Assembly: GCF_016834655.1 (NCBI RefSeq)
Contig: NZ_JAENHP010000014.1
Coordinates: 186,001 to 250,000, forward strand
DNA from: Paractinoplanes ovalisporus
Lineage (GTDB): Bacteria; Actinomycetota; Actinomycetes; Mycobacteriales; Micromonosporaceae
Length of the DNA stretch: 64,000 nt
Direction of reading: 5' to 3'
Shown: piece by piece, positions 49,092 through 59,232 of the stretch
Layout of the letters: the number at the start of each line of letters is the position of its first letter
How positions within the stretch are numbered: the first letter of the stretch is position 1
The notes under the pieces: generated by a model
Seen by the model: only the letters and a program-made list of their open reading frames with translations
Database searches by the model: none
What the model was told of the DNA's origin: nothing
Program-made: the position numbers and the translations under genes

Positions 49092-49997
49092 CTAACGAGC
49101 GCGGGGGTGTGCGGTCGCGTACACCTCGCGAAGTCGGTCCACCGTGACCAGCGTGTATACCTGCGTGGTGGTCACCGAGGCGTGCCCCAGCAGCTCCTGG
49201 ACGACCCGGACGTCGGCGCCGCCGTCGAGCAGGTGGGTGGCGTAGGAGTGCCGCAGAGTGTGCGGGCTCACGGCGTGCGGTCCCTCGACCGGGAGGCCGG
49301 CCGCTTCGGCGGCGCGGTGCAGGATCGTCCACGCGCTCTGTCTCGACAGTCGTCCGCCGCGCGCGTTCAGGAAGATGGCCGGCGTTCCGGTTCCGTTCGA
49401 GGCAAGACCGGGTCTCCCCCGTACGAGATAAGCCTCCAAGGCGGCCTTGGCGAACCCGCCCACCGGCACCAGACGGGTGCGGCCGCCCTTGCCGTGCAGG
49501 ACGGCGGCCGGCTCGTCGTCGAGGTCGAGGTCGTCGATCGCCGCCCCGACCGCTTCGGAGATGCGGGCGCCGGTGCCGTAGAGGAATTCCAGCAGCGCCT
49601 TGTCACGCAGGCCGAGCGGCGTGTCGTCGGGCACGTCGAGCAGCCGGGTGACCTGGTCGACGTCGAGCGCCTTGGGCAGGCGCTTGGCCGGCGCCGGCGG
49701 GCGGACCTCGGCGGCGACATCCGTGCCGACCAGCCCCTCGCGCGCCGCGAACTTGTGCAGACCCCGTACGGCGCTGATCGCACGGGCCGCCGTCGACGTG
49801 GACAGGCCGTCGGCGCGCATGGTGGCCAGATGCCCGGTGATCCGGCCGGAGCCCACCGCGGCGAGATCGTCGATCCCGTCCGCGGCGAGCGCCTGCGCAT
49901 AACGTTCGAGGTCGCGCCGGTACGACGCGAGGGTGTTGCGCGACAGCCCACGCTCGACGGTGAGATGGTCGAGGTAGGAGTCGATCACGCGTTGCAC
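49092..49997 (-). CDS. xerD: Tyrosine recombinase XerD
   Basis: 301 aa. N-terminal core-binding domain (IDSYLDHLTVERGLSRNTLA) and catalytic residues: Arg in GTGARISEAVGAAIDDL, Lys in HGKGGRTRLVPVG, HTLRHSYATHLLDGGAD, LGHASVTTTQVYT with the nucleophilic Tyr. Resolves chromosome dimers at dif with XerC. GTG 49997 lies 3 bp after the ald stop, so the two are probably cotranscribed. Confidence 0.93.
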   Translation of the reverse strand: MQRVIDSYLDHLTVERGLSRNTLASYRRDLERYAQALAADGIDDLAAVGSGRITGHLATMRADGLSTSTAARAISAVRGLHKFAAREGLVGTDVAAEVRPPAPAKRLPKALDVDQVTRLLDVPDDTPLGLRDKALLEFLYGTGARISEAVGAAIDDLDLDDEPAAVLHGKGGRTRLVPVGGFAKAALEAYLVRGRPGLASNGTGTPAIFLNARGGRLSRQSAWTILHRAAEAAGLPVEGPHAVSPHTLRHSYATHLLDGGADVRVVQELLGHASVTTTQVYTLVTVDRLREVYATAHPRAR

Positions 49998-49999
49998 CG

Positions 50000-51115
<1,116 letters not shown>

Positions 51116-51224
51116 CGAGCCGACACCGTCCTTTCTCAACGCTGAGTGACGTCCCAGGCCGGCCCCTCCTTCGCCGGGCCCGCCCCGACGAAGACTACCC
51201 GGTTCAATGTCTGGTATGTCCGCT

Positions 51225-51638
51225 TCAGACGTTGCGAGCGTCGACGGTCAGCGCGTGGGCGTCGATGTCGGGCTGATCGAGACCGAAGCTGAGGATCCGG
51301 CGCGGATGAATCCGGATGATCGGCGCGCCGGACCCGTACGCGGAATCGGCCGGGGTCTCGAGCGCCTCGGCGGTGCCGCGAATCTCGATGCAGCGCACCC
51401 GCCACGGGTTGGTCGACGGGACGTCGTCGACGACAAAGGCGACCTGGGCCGTGGCGGCGACGTTGCGGAACTTGTGACTGTCGGCCATGTGGTGCCCGGC
51501 GATGTCGATGGTGCCGGTGCGCGGGTTGTGACGGAAACCGACCGGGCTGTTCTGCAGGGTGCCGTCGGTGCGCAGGGTGGCCAGCCGGCCCAGCGGCTGA
51601 CCGGCCAGGTAGGCGAGCTCGCTCTCGGAGAAACTCAT
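51225..51638 (-). CDS. PPOX-class F420-dependent oxidoreductase
   Basis: 137 aa from ATG 51638. FSESELAYLAGQPLGRLATL, SPVGFRHNPRTGTIDIAGHH and VAFVVDDVPSTNPWRVRCIE match the FDOR-B split-barrel family that uses F420 or FMN. Likely a small-molecule reductase. 13 bp downstream of the EVE gene on the same strand, possibly one transcript. Confidence 0.88.
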   Translation of the reverse strand: MSFSESELAYLAGQPLGRLATLRTDGTLQNSPVGFRHNPRTGTIDIAGHHMADSHKFRNVAATAQVAFVVDDVPSTNPWRVRCIEIRGTAEALETPADSAYGSGAPIIRIHPRRILSFGLDQPDIDAHALTVDARNV

Positions 51639-51671
51639 CCGGTGATGCTGCAACTTCAACCAATGTTGAGG

Positions 51672-52088
51672 TCAACCCTGGCGCATACGGGCGGCGATCG
51701 TCGCGAAGTCGGCTTCCGGAATTCCGAACAGGCCCCGGCGGAACGGGTAGCCCCAGTGCGCGGCGTCCGGGATGAACGAGAGCTCGCCGGCCAGCGGCTT
51801 GACGTCGACCGCGGTCACCGGCTCGAACTCGCAGGCGAGGCGCCAGTGCCCGGTCTCGGCCTGGTAGGGCTCGGTGCCGGTGACCACGGCGAGCGCGGTG
51901 AAACGCCGTACGGGATCGCCGGTTGTCATGGTCGTGCGAGGTGAATAGAAGACGATGTGATCACCGGGCCGCAGCCGCCGCAGACGGGTGTTCGCGCCGT
52001 GGTCGGCCTGCGTGAACCCGCCCGCGACGGCCCCTTCGACGTGGTCGAGGCTGGCCGTGCTGACCCAGAACCGCTCAGGCGCGGTCAT
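51672..52088 (-). CDS. EVE domain-containing protein
   Basis: 138 aa. FWVSTASLDHVEGAVAGGFT, LRRLRPGDHIVFYSPRT and ALAVVTGTEP show the EVE/PUA-like fold (UPF0310) that binds modified bases in DNA or RNA. No fused nuclease. ATG overlaps the VOC gene end by 14 bp, so both share a transcript. Confidence 0.87.
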   Translation of the reverse strand: MTAPERFWVSTASLDHVEGAVAGGFTQADHGANTRLRRLRPGDHIVFYSPRTTMTTGDPVRRFTALAVVTGTEPYQAETGHWRLACEFEPVTAVDVKPLAGELSFIPDAAHWGYPFRRGLFGIPEADFATIAARMRQG

Positions 52089-52428
52089 GCAGCGTCACCT
52101 CGTATCCGTCGGGGTCGGCGAACGTGAACGTACGCCCGAACGGCCCGTCGACCGGCGCGGAAACGATCGTCACACCCGCCGCGACCAGGTCGTCGTGGAT
52201 CTGCTGGGCGTCGGGGGCGTGCAGCCAGAGGGCCATGCCGCGGCCGGGCTGCTCGATCGGGCCGGCGACCAGGTCCCGTACGGCGAAAGCGATGGGTTTG
52301 GTGTCGAAGACGACCGCATGCGGCGGGCCCGGGCGGCGCTGCAGGCCCAGGTGCTGCTCGTAGAAGGCGGCGGAACGCTCGATGTCGCGCACCTGAAGGG
52401 AGACGAAGTCGGGACCGATGACCGGCAT
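52075..52428 (-). CDS. VOC superfamily (glyoxalase-like) protein
   Basis: 117 aa, one VOC module: FVSLQVRDIERSAAFYEQHL, AVVFDTKPIAFAVRDL and GRTFTFADPDGYEVTLHD with the metal-binding His/Glu positions. Could be a dioxygenase, lyase or resistance binding protein. Divergent from the MarR gene, with two palindromes in between. Confidence 0.88.
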   Translation of the reverse strand: MPVIGPDFVSLQVRDIERSAAFYEQHLGLQRRPGPPHAVVFDTKPIAFAVRDLVAGPIEQPGRGMALWLHAPDAQQIHDDLVAAGVTIVSAPVDGPFGRTFTFADPDGYEVTLHDRA

Positions 52429-52447
52429 TTCTGCTCCTCGTAGTCGA

Positions 52448-52491
52448 TGTCAGTTGACTGACATGCCCAAGAGTATGTCAGGATACTGACA
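52448..52491. promoter_or_regulatory. Two MarR-type operators
   Basis: TGTCAGTTGACTGACA (52448-52463) and TGTCAGGATACTGACA (52476-52491) are palindromes of identical size, 28 bp apart. The second reaches the marR ATG. A MarR dimer bound here would repress both divergent genes. Confidence 0.8.
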
Positions 52492-52922
52492 TGGGTCAAG
52501 TGGAGCTGGACACATCGGTGGGCTACCTGCTGAAGATGGCGTCGAGCGCGCTGCACAACGCGATGGAGGCGGTGCTGCGGCCACTCGGCATGACGATCAC
52601 GCACTACTCGTGCCTGGAGCTGCTGTCCCAGCGGCCCGGCCTGTCCAACTCCGAGCTGGCCCGGGGCACGTTCGTGACCCGCCAGTCGATGAACGTGCTG
52701 CTGCAGGCCCTGGAACGCGACGGCCTGGTCACGCGCCCCGAACGCGCCCCGTCCGGGCGGGTGCTGCCGACCACGCTGACCGAGGCCGGTCGTCGCCAGC
52801 TGGCCTCGGCGAGCAGCGCCGTCCGGGCCGTGGAGGAAACCATGCTCAGCGGCATGTCGCCCGACGAGCAGAACCAGATGCGCCGCCTGTTGCGCTCCTG
52901 CGTGGACGAGCTGATTCGATGA
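52491..52922 (+). CDS. MarR family transcriptional regulator
   Basis: 143 aa. Winged helix with YSCLELLSQRPGLSNSELAR, RQSMNVLLQALERDGLVTR and PSGRVLPTTLTEAGRRQLA wing. ATG at 52491 is embedded in the second operator. Likely senses a phenolic or electrophilic compound and controls the VOC-EVE operon and itself. Confidence 0.92.
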   Translation: MGQVELDTSVGYLLKMASSALHNAMEAVLRPLGMTITHYSCLELLSQRPGLSNSELARGTFVTRQSMNVLLQALERDGLVTRPERAPSGRVLPTTLTEAGRRQLASASSAVRAVEETMLSGMSPDEQNQMRRLLRSCVDELIR

Positions 52923-52926
52923 ACGT

Positions 52927-53238
52927 ATGGATTTCGGGTACGTGGTCGCCATCGTCATCGCCGTCGTCGGCTTCAGCCTGGTTGTGGCCTCGAACCGGGC
53001 CCAGCGCACCGGCCAGAAGGCGGCCCGCCTGGCGGCGATCGAGCGCAAGCTGGACGCCGTCATGGCCCATCTGGGCATCGAGGAGCCGTCGCCGGCCGAG
53101 GACGCGCAGGTGCTGGCCCACCTGATGCGGGGCGAGAAGATCCAGGCGATCAAGGTCTACCGCGAGCGCACGGGCGCCGGCCTGGCCGAGGCGAAGGACG
53201 CCGTGGAGCGCCTGGCCCGCGACCGAGGCCTCGGCTGA
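52927..53238 (+). CDS. Membrane-anchored ribosomal L7/L12 C-terminal-domain protein
   Basis: 103 aa. An N-terminal transmembrane helix (YVVAIVIAVVGFSLVVAS) and a short coiled linker are followed by GEKIQAIKVYRERTGAGLAE and AKDAVERLARDRG, the L7/L12 C-terminal fold. It is not the ribosomal stalk protein. ATG 4 bp after the marR stop. Confidence 0.8.
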   Translation: MDFGYVVAIVIAVVGFSLVVASNRAQRTGQKAARLAAIERKLDAVMAHLGIEEPSPAEDAQVLAHLMRGEKIQAIKVYRERTGAGLAEAKDAVERLARDRGLG

Positions 53239-53398
53239 GGTTATCCACAATTCCGGCCTGTCCACAGGGGGCGTCTTCCGGCGTCTCGAAGATCGCCCCC
53301 ACTCGATAAAATGGCCGAGGGCGGGGGTCCCCCGGTAGGGCGGGCCCCTGTTGTTGACGTTGACCTTGGTGCGGCGTCGGCGGCGGGCTCGCGCGGTC

Positions 53399-53761
53399 TC
53401 AGCTCGAGTCTTCGCCGGACAACTCGCGGGCTCGGCGCTCGGCCCAGCGCGGGTCGAGCCCACGCAACAGGTCGATCTGGTCGGCCCCGTTCGGCGTGGT
53501 CGCGGCCACCGCGGCGGCGAACGACCAGTACAGGACGTCGTCGCGCGCAGTGGTCGGGCGATCCTCGTCGGCGACCACCCAGTGGTAGACACCGTCGGCG
53601 TCGACCAAAAGCCAGGGGCGGCCGTCATTGTTGGGCTCGAAAGTGAGCACGTCGGGCTGGGTGACTCCGATCAGTGCGGCCAAGCGGGCCACCTCGGCCG
53701 CCAGGACCTCGAGACCGTACGCGGACTGGCCCGGACCGGCGTCTCGGCGGAACTGCTTCAT
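53399..53761 (-). CDS. Small hypothetical protein (Imm63-like?)
   Basis: 120 aa. LLVDADGVYHWVVADEDRPT followed by RDDVLYWSFAAAVA recalls the pattern of Imm63-type immunity proteins (YHYVV...ELLYWVF), but identity is only suggestive and no toxin gene is adjacent. Cytosolic, acidic. It starts 4 bp after the lipase-like gene stop. Confidence 0.5.
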   Translation of the reverse strand: MKQFRRDAGPGQSAYGLEVLAAEVARLAALIGVTQPDVLTFEPNNDGRPWLLVDADGVYHWVVADEDRPTTARDDVLYWSFAAAVAATTPNGADQIDLLRGLDPRWAERRARELSGEDSS

Positions 53762-53765
53762 GAGG

Positions 53766-54815
53766 TCAACGGTAGGACGGGTTCCGGAAGACCACCTCGG
53801 GACAGCGCGGCAACGGTCCGGGCGCGGCTCGCAGGTGCTTGTCGAGCGTGGCGGCGACGTACGTGCGGGTGATCTGCATGCTGCGGGCGCCGTCCAGGGG
53901 CTGGATGGGGAGGCCGGCCTGGTCGCCCAGCGGGGCGAAGTCGGTGAACGACAAGTGGGTGGTGCCGGTGACCGACAGCCAGCGCTTCCAGCCGGTCAGC
54001 CTTGGCCAGGCGCCGGTCCACGTGGTGTCGTCGCCGGGCACGCCGTGCTCCTCGTTGCCGATCAGGACGAACGGGCGGTCCAGGCCGCGGGCCGGAAGCG
54101 GGATCTGGATCGTGCCGTCGAGGTTGACGCCGACGTCGATGCGGCGGTCGGCGACCATCGCGGCCGACGCCGCCGAACCGCCCAGCGAGTGGCCGACAAC
54201 GGCGATCCGTTTCGGGTCGTAACCTCCGCGCAGGGCGTCGAGGACGAACCGCACGTCCCGTACGCGGGAAGAGGTGATCTTCGGACCGTCGGCGCGGCCG
54301 CACATCAGGCACTCGGCGATCCGGCCGTCGGGGAACGTGACCGCGGCCGACTCGTAGGTGTGGTCGATGCCCGCGACCACGTAGCCGCGGCTGGCCAGGT
54401 CTTCGGCGAGGCCGGTCAGCGACGAGCGCGGCAGCGTGAAACCGGGCGAGAGCACGACCAGCGGGCGACGGTTCTGCTGCGGCAGCGGCACCGCACCGGG
54501 GCGCGAGTGGGTGACGGTGGTGCTCAGGATCGCGGGTGGCACGCCGGTGACGTTCTGCCGTTCCAGGATGAGCGCGGACTCCGCCGGTGTCACGTACTGG
54601 CTGGCCGGGCCGTCGCCGCGCACCGCCGGGTACCAGATCGACACCATCAGCTCGCGCCGGCGTTCGGGCACCCACGGGTCGGCGCGGGACCGGTCGACGA
54701 GGTGCCGGTTGACCATGCCGACCGCGTACGGGCCGGTGGGCGCGGGCAGTTCCAAGGTCGCGGCGGGTGCCACCAACAGGGACGCGGCGGTGACGGCGAC
54801 GGTGAGGACGCTCAT
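53766..54815 (-). CDS. Secreted alpha/beta hydrolase (PAF-acetylhydrolase/lipase-like)
   Basis: 349 aa from ATG 54815, with a signal peptide (SVLTVAVTAASLLVAPAATL). VGHSLGGSAAS carries the nucleophile Ser, and VNLDGT and THLSFTDF supply Asp and His. The domain order resembles bacterial PAF-acetylhydrolase-like and cutinase-like esterases. Exported esterase for lipids or polyesters. Confidence 0.87.
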   Translation of the reverse strand: MSVLTVAVTAASLLVAPAATLELPAPTGPYAVGMVNRHLVDRSRADPWVPERRRELMVSIWYPAVRGDGPASQYVTPAESALILERQNVTGVPPAILSTTVTHSRPGAVPLPQQNRRPLVVLSPGFTLPRSSLTGLAEDLASRGYVVAGIDHTYESAAVTFPDGRIAECLMCGRADGPKITSSRVRDVRFVLDALRGGYDPKRIAVVGHSLGGSAASAAMVADRRIDVGVNLDGTIQIPLPARGLDRPFVLIGNEEHGVPGDDTTWTGAWPRLTGWKRWLSVTGTTHLSFTDFAPLGDQAGLPIQPLDGARSMQITRTYVAATLDKHLRAAPGPLPRCPEVVFRNPSYR

Positions 54816-54862
54816 GTGTCCACCCTGGCGGCCGGGCGCGGCGGGCACATCCAGGGCATCCC

Positions 54863-55600
54863 CTAAGTCGCCCGGATGATCGTCACATCGAGGTCGCCGA
54901 CGTCGGCAACGTCGGTGATCACGCCGCTCACCTCGGTCAACGGCATCACCACGTACGGGGAAGCGGTGTTGATCTTTTCGGCGCTGGCCAGAACATAGGT
55001 CTCGGCGGCCCGGGTCGCGAGTGTGCGTTTCATGGCTGCCTCGTCGGGATCTCCGGTGGTCAGACCCGCTTTCGGATGTACGCCGGTGACCCCGAGCAGA
55101 AACAGGTCGGCGTGCACGGTGCGGGCCGCCTCGGCCGTGATCGCACCCGAGGCGACGGCCGAGTGCTTGAACAGGCGGCCGCCGAGCACCAGCACCTCGA
55201 CCGTCGGGTGCTCGATCAGCGCGGCCGCCACGGTGACGCTGTGGGTGACGATCGTGGCCTCCAGGTCGAGCGGCAGGGCCTTGACCACGGCCAGTGCTGT
55301 CGTGCCGCCGTCGAGCAGGACCGTGGCGCCGGGCCGGATCAGCGCGGCGGCCGCGGCGGCGACCCGGCGTTTGGAATCGGGCGAAACCGTGGTGCGGGTC
55401 GCGTAGTCGACGGCCGCCGGTGCCGGGGGCAACGCACCGCCGTACACCCTCTGCAGCAGGCCCGCGGCGGCGAGTTCGCGCAGGTCGCGGCGGATGTTGT
55501 CCTCGGCGATGCCCAGTTCGAAGGCGATGTCGGTGACCACGAGCTTGCCCTCGGCGTGGAGCCGTTCGAGCAGGAGGTCGCGGCGCTCGGCGGGCAGCAT
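54863..55600 (-). CDS. DeoR family transcriptional regulator
   Basis: 245 aa from ATG 55600 (GAGGAGA upstream). HTH ERRDLLLERLHAEGKLVVTD and DNIRRDLRELAAAGLLQRVY, then a sugar-phosphate isomerase-like sensor (LLDGGTTALAVVKAL, VLVLGGRLFKHSAVASG). Divergent from the NUDIX gene. A TACGCG-type repeat pair (TACGCGTTTG, TACGCGCC) in the gap may be its operator. Probably senses a phosphorylated sugar. Confidence 0.9.
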   Translation of the reverse strand: MLPAERRDLLLERLHAEGKLVVTDIAFELGIAEDNIRRDLRELAAAGLLQRVYGGALPPAPAAVDYATRTTVSPDSKRRVAAAAAALIRPGATVLLDGGTTALAVVKALPLDLEATIVTHSVTVAAALIEHPTVEVLVLGGRLFKHSAVASGAITAEAARTVHADLFLLGVTGVHPKAGLTTGDPDEAAMKRTLATRAAETYVLASAEKINTASPYVVMPLTEVSGVITDVADVGDLDVTIIRAT

Positions 55601-55658
55601 TACGTGTTTCTCCTCATTGTTGTCGACTGTTACGCGTTTGCTGAGTAGCGTACGCGCC

Positions 55659-56336
55659 ATGACCGACCTCGGCACCCCCGGACTCGACCTCCCCGATCAC
55701 CGCGGCCGCACCGGCCTCGACCAGGCCGGCCGCGACCTGACCGGCAACCCCGACGTGGTGATCCGCGACGTCGAACTGCTCGCGACCGCGTGGCATGTCC
55801 TCCGCCGGACGACCTACGACTACCGCCACCGCGACGGCCGCTGGACCACCGAGCAGCGCGAGACGTACGACCGGGGCGACGGCGCGACGATCCTGCTGTA
55901 CGACGTCGCGCGCCGGACGGTGCTGCTCACGCGCCAGTTCCGCTACCCCGCCTACGTCAACGGCCACCCCGACGGGATGCTGGTCGAGGCCGCCGCCGGC
56001 CTGCTCGACGACGACGATCCGGCCAGCGCGATCCGGCGTGAGACCGCCGAGGAACTGGGCATCACGGTCGGCGAGCTCGAGCACGTTTTCGGCGTGTGGA
56101 TGAGCCCGGGTTCGGTCACCGAGCGGCTGCACTTCTACGCCGCGCCCTACACGGCCGCCGACCGTACGGGTCCCGGCGGCGGCGTGGCCGACGAGGGCGA
56201 GGACATCGAGGCCGCCGAGTTCGACTTCGACGACGCCCTGGCCGCAATCACAGACGGCCGCATCGCCGACGCAAAGACGATCATGCTTCTCCAGTGGGCA
56301 GCGTTACAGGGCCCGTTCCGAAGCGGAAAGGCATAA
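55659..56336 (+). CDS. NUDIX hydrolase (ADP-ribose/sugar-nucleotide pyrophosphatase type)
   Basis: 225 aa. The NUDIX box is GLLDDDDPASAIRRETAEEL then GI, with the RxTAEELG catalytic stretch. GDGATILLYDVARRTVLLTR and VWMSPGSVTERLHFY are typical of GDP-mannose or ADP-sugar hydrolases. Function: hydrolyse nucleoside diphosphate-linked compounds. Divergent partner of the DeoR regulator. Confidence 0.9.
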   Translation: MTDLGTPGLDLPDHRGRTGLDQAGRDLTGNPDVVIRDVELLATAWHVLRRTTYDYRHRDGRWTTEQRETYDRGDGATILLYDVARRTVLLTRQFRYPAYVNGHPDGMLVEAAAGLLDDDDPASAIRRETAEELGITVGELEHVFGVWMSPGSVTERLHFYAAPYTAADRTGPGGGVADEGEDIEAAEFDFDDALAAITDGRIADAKTIMLLQWAALQGPFRSGKA

Positions 56337-56374
56337 AGATCAAATTCAGGAGGTCCCGGCTAAGTGGTGAGTAG

Positions 56375-57384
56375 CCGTGGCGCCACCTGGCTGACCTCTT
56401 GCCGTACAGCGCCGGCGAATCGTTCCACCGCGATGTCGTCGAGCGCCTTCGCAATTACGCGCTCTTCGTTTCCTATCTGCGGCCGCTCGTTGAATCAGGC
56501 GCGGTGGTCCTCGTATCCACCAATCTGCTGGGAGCCGACCTGACAACGGAGCTGCTCTCCGCAGAGGGACGAGTCGTGGAAGAGGTGGTCGATCGCGGGG
56601 ATCTCCTCGACCTCGCCGCTGAGGTAGAAGGGCTGCAAGGGACTGCCGCGGCCGAGCGGATCGCGGAGCAGCGAGACGTCTTCGAACGCGTCGTCAGACA
56701 CGGAGCGCACGACATCATGCTGTCGGCCGAGTTGAGCGCTCATCACGGCAGCTCACTCGACCTCTATCTGCCGTTCCGCTATCACCGGCATCTGCTGCAG
56801 CTGCTCAGTTCGGATCCGGCGGTCGCGACCGCATGGACGACCTACCTGCAGCAAGGCCGCAAGGCGTTGCCATGGACCGGCAACTGGCCGCGCGCCCGCG
56901 CCGACGAGGCCGCGGTACTCGCCGAGCTGGCCAATGTCGGCGTCACCGATCTGACGCTGACCGCCAAGGACCTGATCACCGTCCGGCCAGGCGACGAGTT
57001 CGCCGCCTGGCGACATGATCTACGCACCGCCCGTCTGGAGGTCCCGACCCTGCGCAGCCGGGACCTGCTGACGACCGGAACCGCCGCCGAAGTCGTCGGC
57101 GAGAGGTTGCGCGACGGCTCGGACCAGCTCCAAGCGAAGATCAGGAAGTCGCGGCTCTGGCGCGGGCGCAGAGCGGCGGCAAGTCGTTCGTCGTCGGTGC
57201 GGTGACCGCGCTCGGGCTCAGCCATTGGATGGAGCCGCGCGACGCGATCATCAAGGCGGCGGTTTCCGGGGTGGTCACGGCCGCGTGGGATTCGCGCACG
57301 AGCCGTAAACGACCGGGCGACATCGCCTTGCTGCAGCACTACCTCCAGTTTCTGCCGACGAATCCGAGCCGTAGCCGCGCTTGA
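56375..57384 (+). pseudogene. Broken hypothetical gene (frameshift, no proper start)
   Basis: A helical protein reads from about PWRHLADLLPYSAGESFHRD onward without an ATG start; only a TTG at 56399 is available. It carries on to a stop at 57203. Near 57140 the sensible frame switches: EVAALARAQSGGKSFVVGAV runs into HWMEPRDAIIKAAV and on to the stop at 57384. It therefore lost its 5' end and acquired a frameshift. I do not recognise the family. Confidence 0.55.
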
Positions 57385-57762
57385 TTCCTGCTCGAGAAAG
57401 CAAGATCGGTTGACGGCAGGGCCGGACGGACGCAACAGCTCGTTCGGCCGCGCCCGGCTGTCTTGTCACGTGCGTTCCGCCGTTGCTGGAGATTGATGCT
57501 GGCATTGAGTTGGCCGATTGCGCTGGCCGCTGGTGGCTGAGCGGAGCGGTCGTTGCGCGTGGCCCCTCATCGGGAGCGCTGCTGATCGGCTCGCTGGTCG
57601 CTCGGCGCGTTGTCGAGCGGATCAGGGTGCGTACTCACGAAATCCTGATCGACCTCGTGCTTGCGCGCGGCGCGACCTCAATCGGGGCGGTTGTCAGATG
57701 AGCCGGTTGGCGGATCGAGGAATCCGGAGCTACTTTCGATACGCAACGGTAGCGTAGCGGAA
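57385..57762. other. Gene-free stretch before the TetR gene
   Basis: 378 bp with no supported gene. The only pattern is TACGC/GCGTA (57740-57744 and 57752-57756), an inverted repeat seven bases apart and next to the TetR start, likely its autoregulatory operator. Confidence 0.4.
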
Positions 57763-58356
57763 ATGGAGGAACAGTCGGTGACGGTTACTGGGAGGCCGCG
57801 AGATTCTGGACGTGACCTGGTCATTCTCGATGCGACGTTGTCGCTGCTGACCGAGGTGGGCTACGAGCAAATGTCGATCGAGGCGGTCGCCAGCCGTTCC
57901 GGTGCAGCCAAGACCACGATCTACCGCCGCTACCCCGACAAGGCCGCGCTCGTCGCTGCCGCGGTTGAGCAGCGCTCGCCCGCCGAGCCGCCGCAGCCGA
58001 CCGGCGAGGACTTCCGCGAGAACGTCTTCGCCCTGGTGGCGTGGCTCGCGCGCAGCATCGCCGAGCAGGAAGTGGGGCTGCTCGGGGCTCTGTTCGCCGG
58101 CATGCGTCACGACCCGCGGCTCGCCCAGGAGATGCGCCGGATCCTGCGGCGCGACGAGACCGCCATGACGAGCGGGCTCGTCCGTCAGGTGGCCGAACAA
58201 CTGGCACCGGGGGCGGCCGCACTCTTCGCCGAGGTCGCCCCGGCGGTGATCGTGCACCGCGTCGTGGTTGTGGGCGAGCCGTGTGACGACGCCTTCGCCG
58301 CGCACCTGGTCGACGACATCCTCATGCCGCTACTCAGCACACGGGAGACACCATGA
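57763..58356 (+). CDS. TetR/AcrR family transcriptional regulator
   Basis: 197 aa from ATG 57763. HTH: GRDLVILDATLSLLTEVGYE, EAVASRSGAAKTTIYRRYP. The C-terminal region matches TetR_C_11-type domains (LGALFAGMRHDPRLAQEMRR). The stop overlaps the ATG of the next oxidoreductase gene, so it likely autoregulates that operon. Confidence 0.9.
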   Translation: MEEQSVTVTGRPRDSGRDLVILDATLSLLTEVGYEQMSIEAVASRSGAAKTTIYRRYPDKAALVAAAVEQRSPAEPPQPTGEDFRENVFALVAWLARSIAEQEVGLLGALFAGMRHDPRLAQEMRRILRRDETAMTSGLVRQVAEQLAPGAAALFAEVAPAVIVHRVVVVGEPCDDAFAAHLVDDILMPLLSTRETP

Positions 58357-59222
58357 AAGCAGTGCGCTACGACCGCTTCGCCGGTATCGACGGGATCTAT
58401 CTCGCCGACGTACCCGAACCCGTGCCCGGCCCGGGCGAAGTCCTCGTCCGGGTCAAGGCCGGCGCTCTCAACCCGGGGTCGCTGCCGGCACTGCACGGCA
58501 GTTCGTACACGCCGGGCCGCGACCTCGCCGGAGAGGTCGTCACCGGTGCGGAGGCCGGTGACGCGGTTCTGGGCTGGCTCCAGAGCTGGGACGCCCACGC
58601 CGAGCTCGTGGCCGTCCCCGCCGCCCAGCTCGTCCGCAAGCCGCCCGCCCTCCCCTGGGACGTGGCGGGCTCGCTCTACACCACACCCATGGCCGGCCTC
58701 GGCGCCGTCCGGGCGGTCGAACCCCGGCCGGGCGAGACCATCGTCATCTCGGGCGCGTCCGGTGGCGTCGGATTCACCGCCGCCCAGCTCGCGGTCCGCG
58801 CCGGAGCGACGGTGATCGGGCTGACCAGCACCGCCCACTTCGACCTGCTCCGGGAGCACGGCATCACCCCGGTCCGGTACGGCGACGGTGAACAGGAACG
58901 GATCCGCGCCACGGCCGCGCGGGTCGACGCGTTCATCGACGCCGTCGGCGGGGACTACATCGACCTCGCTCTCGACCTCGGCGTCGCCAAGGACCGCATC
59001 GACACGGTCGTCGACTATCAGGGGGCGAAAGTGAAGGGCGTCAAGGCGCTCGGGACGACCGACGCCGGTGGCACCGCGGCCCTGGCCGAACTGGCCGCCC
59101 TCGCCGCGGCCGGCGACCTGCACATCCCCATCGCCGCGACCTATCCCCTCACCGCCGTGCAGGACGCCTACCGGGCCCTGGCCGACCGCAAACTCCACGG
59201 GCGCATCGTGCTCCGCCCGTAG
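58353..59222 (+). CDS. Quinone oxidoreductase-like NADP-dependent enzyme (MDR)
   Basis: 289 aa. GroES-like N-terminal domain (MKAVRYDRFAGIDGIYLADV; GRDLAGEVVTG) and Rossmann motif VISGASGGVGFTAAQLAV. No structural or catalytic zinc cysteines. ATG overlaps the tetR stop by 4 bp. Resembles the enzyme at 40738 in having a linked TetR regulator. Confidence 0.9.
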   Translation: MKAVRYDRFAGIDGIYLADVPEPVPGPGEVLVRVKAGALNPGSLPALHGSSYTPGRDLAGEVVTGAEAGDAVLGWLQSWDAHAELVAVPAAQLVRKPPALPWDVAGSLYTTPMAGLGAVRAVEPRPGETIVISGASGGVGFTAAQLAVRAGATVIGLTSTAHFDLLREHGITPVRYGDGEQERIRATAARVDAFIDAVGGDYIDLALDLGVAKDRIDTVVDYQGAKVKGVKALGTTDAGGTAALAELAALAAAGDLHIPIAATYPLTAVQDAYRALADRKLHGRIVLRP

Positions 59223-59232
59223 TGTGTGACCG

